From contig JAETTM010000034.1 in the NCBI GenBank assembly GCA_021769135.1, positions 1 through 64,000 on the forward strand: 64,000 bases of DNA, written 5' to 3'. Shown one piece after another: positions 60,795 to 64,000 of this stretch. Position numbers and translations under genes: made by a program. This DNA comes from Lachnospiraceae bacterium (GTDB lineage Bacteria; Bacillota; Clostridia; Lachnospirales; Lachnospiraceae). The stretch's first letter is position 1, and each line of letters begins with the position of its first letter. The notes under the pieces are model-generated. The model saw nothing but the letters and a program-made list of their open reading frames with translations, searched no databases and had not been told where the DNA came from.

Positions 60795-60837
60795 CAGACA
60801 CGAACTTGATATACACAAAAAGCTGCACAGAAACGGA
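60795..60837 (+). promoter_or_regulatory. Possible pseudoknot leader motif, diverged copy 7 (yesN-like gene)
   Basis: Plus strand: GTTC and GAAC can form a short stem A around TGCAG, which can pair with CTGCA directly before CAGAAACGGAG and the start codon. The AAAAAGCTGCACAGAAACGG segment resembles the 3' half of the six stronger copies. Stems are short, so the assignment is tentative. Confidence 0.4.
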
Positions 60838-60844
60838 GTAAAAT

Positions 60845-62392
60845 ATGTTAAATGTATTTCTTGTAGATGATGAATATTTTGAACGAACAGCATTGAAAAA
60901 ACATGTTCCATGGTCGGAGAACGGCTTTCAGGTAGTGGGGGAAGCCAACAACGGGAAAACCGCTTATCAGATGATTTTGGAGCTTGCTCCCGACATCGCC
61001 ATCGTGGATATCAATATTCCCGGATATAACGGTCTGGAATTAATTGAAAAACTTTGCCAGGAACATATTTCCTGCCGATATATCATCCTGACCGGCTATG
61101 ATACCTTTTCCTATGCACAAAAGGCTTTGAAGCTGGGTGTCCATGACTATATATTAAAGCCGATTAACTACGGCCTGTTCGTGCAGTCCCTGAACGAACT
61201 TAAAGAGGAGATTAACAGGCAGCACATGTTGTCCGGAAAGCTCAGCCATCTTCAGAAGGAAAATGAAAACCTGTTTTTGGAAAGCTGTTATAATGACCTT
61301 GTCAACTGCAATTTTACCACCGGCAGCCTGTCCGGATATGACAGTTCCCTGGCCAGGCATTTCCAGCTTAACTATCCTGCTTATGGGGTAATTGTATTCG
61401 ATTTTCCAAGCCGCCCCGAGCCCGCTTCCCTGCGGCAACTTCAGGATAAGCTGAAAAAGCATTTTGCGAACCTCTCCTTCGTCTGCTTTCTGGATGTGAA
61501 AAAACGTATTTTTATTATCACCGATTCTTCCAATGAGGAAGTCTTTTCTTCGGCTGCTGAAAGCTTTCACCGCTTTTTGCAATCCGAAATCCCTGATGTA
61601 ATCGGCGGCGTCGGCCTGTCATATCCCATTTTAGACCAACTGTACCTGTCCTATAATGAAGCCTGCATTGCCTTGAAAAACCATTCTCTCCTGGGGGAAA
61701 ATTTAATTTTTTATAAAGATATCCCTTCATCGCCCGGGGCAGGCCTGGAATCCAAAGTGAGAAATCAGCTTCGTTTTTTGCTGCTAAACCGCTCTTATGA
61801 CAGAATCCGGCCTTTTTTGTCGGAGCTATACGATAACCTTATACAGCAAAAAACCACATTTGATTGTATCGCTTTGCAGACCATGGAGCTGACCGGCCTT
61901 TTGACCGAGATTTTAAGCGGACAGGCGGCTACGCCCATCTCTGTTCTGGATACCAACAGCAATATACTGGATACCCTTGGCTCCATGAAAGATATTGACG
62001 AAATTAAAGAGTGGATAATAACGCTTTACCTGAAATCGCTGGAAAAAGTTGCCGATAAGGCATCCGATTTTTCCGATACTACTATTTGTATCGAAAAGTA
62101 CATTGTGGAGCATCTTTCTGACCCGGAATTGTCCATCGCCAAGATTGCTTCCGAACTTTATTTGAATTACAGCTATATCTGCTACCGGTTCAAGCAGGAT
62201 AAAAATATGACCGTCAACGATTTTATCAACCAGGCACGCATCGAAAAGGCCGTAAGCATGTTTCACGAGCATATTGACAATATCGGCTATGTAGCGGAGC
62301 AAACCGGGTTTAATAATGCGGGGTATTTTAGCAAGAAATTTAAAAAGGCCACCGGACTGTCTCCAAGTGAATATATTAAAACCATATTTTAG
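60845..62392 (+). CDS. YesN-type response regulator with AraC DNA-binding domain
   Basis: The 515-residue regulator has a receiver domain with phospho-acceptor D55 in IAIVDINIPGYNGLE and conserved K in HDYILKPINYG. A long central linker is followed by a C-terminal AraC double HTH (SIAKIASELYLNYSYICYRF, IGYVAEQTGFNNAGYFSKKF, KKATGLSPSEYI). It pairs with the YesM-like kinase. Such pairs activate adjacent carbohydrate ABC importers. Confidence 0.94.
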   Translation: MLNVFLVDDEYFERTALKKHVPWSENGFQVVGEANNGKTAYQMILELAPDIAIVDINIPGYNGLELIEKLCQEHISCRYIILTGYDTFSYAQKALKLGVHDYILKPINYGLFVQSLNELKEEINRQHMLSGKLSHLQKENENLFLESCYNDLVNCNFTTGSLSGYDSSLARHFQLNYPAYGVIVFDFPSRPEPASLRQLQDKLKKHFANLSFVCFLDVKKRIFIITDSSNEEVFSSAAESFHRFLQSEIPDVIGGVGLSYPILDQLYLSYNEACIALKNHSLLGENLIFYKDIPSSPGAGLESKVRNQLRFLLLNRSYDRIRPFLSELYDNLIQQKTTFDCIALQTMELTGLLTEILSGQAATPISVLDTNSNILDTLGSMKDIDEIKEWIITLYLKSLEKVADKASDFSDTTICIEKYIVEHLSDPELSIAKIASELYLNYSYICYRFKQDKNMTVNDFINQARIEKAVSMFHEHIDNIGYVAEQTGFNNAGYFSKKFKKATGLSPSEYIKTIF

Positions 62393-62432
62393 CGGCAAGG
62401 GCAATGGCAAACCGTGCATCCCAATTCATGTA

Positions 62433-62699
62433 TCAATCGTCATAATGCCCTTTGCATGCGATTATCCATAGGTTTCCATATTCATCTATGTTATATACCA
62501 ATCTATTTTCTTTATCTATCCGTCTGCTCCAGGCCTTTCTGTGTTTCAAGGGTTCAGGCTTTCCTATTCCTTCAAATAAACCATTTCTTTCAATATCTTT
62601 CACCAACTCATTTATCTTTTTTAAGGTTTTTTTATCTTGCATCTGCCAATATAAATAATCATCCCATGCACGGTCTGACCATAATTTATTCATCGTCAT
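62433..62699 (-). CDS. yoeB: YoeB-family mRNA interferase toxin
   Basis: This 88-residue RelE-superfamily toxin reads WSDRAWDDYLYWQMQDKKTL, KIERNGLFEGIGKPEPLK as read in frame, and ends with the catalytic region RRIDKENRLVYNI and KGHYDD, where the terminal His-Tyr pair is characteristic. It cleaves mRNA at the ribosome. It overlaps the antitoxin gene by 14 bp; ATG 62693 is an alternative start. Confidence 0.94.
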   Translation of the reverse strand: MTMNKLWSDRAWDDYLYWQMQDKKTLKKINELVKDIERNGLFEGIGKPEPLKHRKAWSRRIDKENRLVYNIDEYGNLWIIACKGHYDD

Positions 62700-62943
62700 C
62701 CACCTCTATAAGTTCATGCTGCTGCCCTTTCCCAGAAGAAAGCTGAGCAATCCCTCTGTCAATCATTGCAAGATATTCTGCATTTTGTGCGGCTTTTATA
62801 ATCTGATTATATTTTTCTAAACTTAATATAACCACGTTCTTCTCATCCTTACGGGTAACAATAACCGTTTCACTATTATCTGTTGCTTCATCACAATATT
62901 TTTTCAAATTATTTCTAATAGTAGAATAGTTTACTGCCAACAT
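62686..62943 (-). CDS. yefM: YefM/Phd-family antitoxin
   Basis: The 85-residue antitoxin starts at 62943 with MLAVNYSTIRNNLKKYCDEA then TVIVTRKDEKNVVILSLEKY, the DNA-binding Phd/YefM fold, and has an acidic toxin-binding tail (LIEVDDDE). The GGGGGCGATATT leader supports this start over an upstream ATG at 62991. It precedes yoeB and should autorepress the operon through the palindrome at 62962-62977. Confidence 0.93.
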   Translation of the reverse strand: MLAVNYSTIRNNLKKYCDEATDNSETVIVTRKDEKNVVILSLEKYNQIIKAAQNAEYLAMIDRGIAQLSSGKGQQHELIEVDDDE

Positions 62944-62961
62944 AATATCGCCCCCTGTTCT

Positions 62962-63022
62962 GTACAAATAATTGTACGATTTATTGTGCAATTATTATAT
63001 ACTAATATTATGTACGTGTCAA
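62962..63022 (-). promoter_or_regulatory. Promoter and operator of the yefM-yoeB operon
   Basis: Minus-strand -35 TTGACA (63017-63022), exact 17-bp spacer, -10 TATAAT (62994-62999). Just downstream is the palindrome GTACAA-ATAA-TTGTAC (62962-62977) and a related TTGTGCAA half at about 62984, a likely YefM operator. Confidence 0.85.
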
Positions 63023-63044
63023 TAAAATTTATAACATTTCCATA

Positions 63045-63182
63045 CAAATCAGTTTAGCCCAGAGCGGCACAGCGAGCCATAGGTTTTGCATGTGCCGCTC
63101 TGGCTGAACCAATACCATTTAGATAATACCTTAACTAGTCGCCATTAACTAACTAACATTGGGGCTGAACTATTACGCATCC
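63045..63182. repeat. MITE-like element, short copy 3
   Basis: Begins ATCAGTTTAGCCCAGAGCGG, with the CAGAGCGGCAC/GTGCCGCTCTG hairpin (63060-63103). It continues GGCTGAACCAATACCATTTA, which matches copy 1 at 17418-17436, and ends ACATTGGGGCTGAACTATTA, which matches the end of copy 1. It lacks the 18-bp repeat core. Confidence 0.7.
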
Positions 63183-63183
63183 C

Positions 63184-64000
63184 TTAACGAATTACCAGGC
63201 TATCGCCTTCCTTTAATTCCTCTGCCTTCTCCAAAATAATTTCATTTTCCACTGTAAAGGCCAGTTTTTCCTCGTTTTTTGCTACCTCTTTTACTTCCTT
63301 TAACGCAAAATCCAAATACTGTACCGTTAGAGTTCCGTACAATACATTCAACTCTATTCCCTCTTTTGAAAAAACAACTTCTCCGAAGCCGGAATCTGCA
63401 GACCAGAAGTATCTGCCTTCCCCGCCGTGAAGGGGATGGAAGCCGATTCTATGATGATAAAGGTCGAAAACAAAACCGCTGTAAACAAGGAGAAGCGCAT
63501 AGCTGGCCATAGAACGGGCATAGTTGCTTCCGCATTCCATTTCATTCCATGGATTCCTCTTTTCTCCGTCATATCTATCCCGTACCGCCCTGACGCACCG
63601 CAGCCCTTCCTGCTCCAATCCGTGCATAATCATGTGACTTGCCGCCTGATATTCGAAGCCATGCATCGTCTCTTCCGCATAAGGTACGGAAATCCACGGT
63701 TTTTTCCTGCCTTCCGGGTAAGCACAGATAATAGTTCCCTGCTCGCCATTCATCCCGTATACTCTACATGGATTTACATGCTCCCGCATATTCGGCACGA
63801 AGTTGTTTTCATAAATGCAGCGGAGGGCGGAAGATACTTTTTCCTTATCAAAAATTTCACCCAGATTCAGCAAATCCGCATGCCATTGCCCTAGTACCTG
63901 GTCGATGGCGCACCCTTCGGCAATCTGGTATTTCATTTCCTGCGCCTCTTCGTTCCAATAGCTGTTCATGGCGCTGGCCCCGTGCATGCTTTGTCCGTTA
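63184..64000 (-). CDS. GH116/DUF608-like glycoside hydrolase, C-terminal part
   Basis: About 272 residues are visible; the frame is open through the right edge, so the N-terminus is missing. The stretch EGCAIDQVLGQWHADLLNLG and the later NPWNEMECGSNYARSMASYA are typical of the (alpha/alpha)6 catalytic domain of GH116 beta-glucosidase/glucosylceramidase-like enzymes. EIFDKEKVSSALRCIYENNF and HGFEYQAASHMIMHGL also fit. No signal sequence can be judged. A link to the sugar importer at 55-59 kb is possible but they are separated by yesMN and a toxin-antitoxin pair. Confidence 0.82.
   Translation of the reverse strand, partial: NGQSMHGASAMNSYWNEEAQEMKYQIAEGCAIDQVLGQWHADLLNLGEIFDKEKVSSALRCIYENNFVPNMREHVNPCRVYGMNGEQGTIICAYPEGRKKPWISVPYAEETMHGFEYQAASHMIMHGLEQEGLRCVRAVRDRYDGEKRNPWNEMECGSNYARSMASYALLLVYSGFVFDLYHHRIGFHPLHGGEGRYFWSADSGFGEVVFSKEGIELNVLYGTLTVQYLDFALKEVKEVAKNEEKLAFTVENEIILEKAEELKEGDSLVIR

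Noticed and set aside
1-64000. CRISPR arrays, tRNA, rRNA, prophage modules, replication origin
   Set aside because: No regularly spaced direct repeats, tRNA-like cloverleaf ends, rRNA blocks, phage structural genes or DnaA-box clusters were seen on reading both strands.

Overview
The window looks like chromosome of a gut Clostridia, most likely a Lachnospiraceae member. The evidence is moderate GC, strong AGGAGG-type ribosome binding sites, a glmS ribozyme, an S-box in front of metK, RpiR/BglG-style PTS control, YesM/YesN two-component control of an ABC sugar importer, and a four-subunit pyruvate:ferredoxin oxidoreductase. This assignment rests on gene content only. No tRNA, rRNA, CRISPR array or intact insertion sequence was found.

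Layout. 1-3 kb (minus): a biotin-type acyl-CoA carboxyltransferase cut by the window edge, preceded by two CitE-family CoA lyases. 3.2-5.4 kb: glmS with promoter and self-cleaving ribozyme. 5.6-8.9 kb (plus): an RpiR regulator, then a wrecked beta-glucoside operon. A licT-type antiterminator is split after its RNA-binding domain by about 1.7 kb carrying an MNT/HEPN toxin-antitoxin pair and a frameshifted mobile-element gene; its first PRD is then fused to the tail of a GH1 phospho-beta-glucosidase. 9-14 kb (minus): an unusual PTS operon, EIIBC - M20 carbamoylase-like hydrolase - M24 creatinase-like hydrolase - EIIA. 14.5-23 kb: YqeG phosphatase, a flavoprotein, metK with SAM-I riboswitch, an SdpRI-like pair, a TauE exporter, murA and an M23 endopeptidase. 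23-32.6 kb: Y-family polymerase, flavin reductase, small alarmone synthetase, hemolysin III, galE, a UDP-sugar pyrophosphorylase and a LysM-GH18 protein. 32.6-37 kb: citrate synthase - DUF1538 membrane protein - PII-like protein, then a MarR regulator with its own dyad operator. 37-43.4 kb: a small membrane peptide, an XRE regulator, a WYL regulator and porGDAB. 43.9-50.8 kb: a GH32 fructosidase operon with ABC importer and divergent LacI regulator. 50.8-55.2 kb: secreted or membrane proteins, a BlaI-like regulator and hflKC. 55.4-62.4 kb: a second sugar ABC importer divergent from yesM/yesN. 62.4-64 kb: a YefM/YoeB pair and the C-terminal part of a GH116-like glycosidase.

The main discovery candidate is not a protein. 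At least six minus-strand genes or operons (PTS EIIBC, metK, galE, UDP-sugar pyrophosphorylase, two ABC importers) share a leader of about 60-85 nt immediately 5' of the ribosome binding site. It can fold as an H-type pseudoknot whose stems are kept by compensatory changes while the sequence varies. A weaker copy precedes yesN. Several other intergenic repeat families are scattered through the window: a MITE-like palindrome whose end supplies the stop codon of the GH32 gene, a 107/108-bp tandem repeat between hflK and hflC, and two short hairpin families.

All calls come from reading the sequence. No database search, alignment program or folding program was run.
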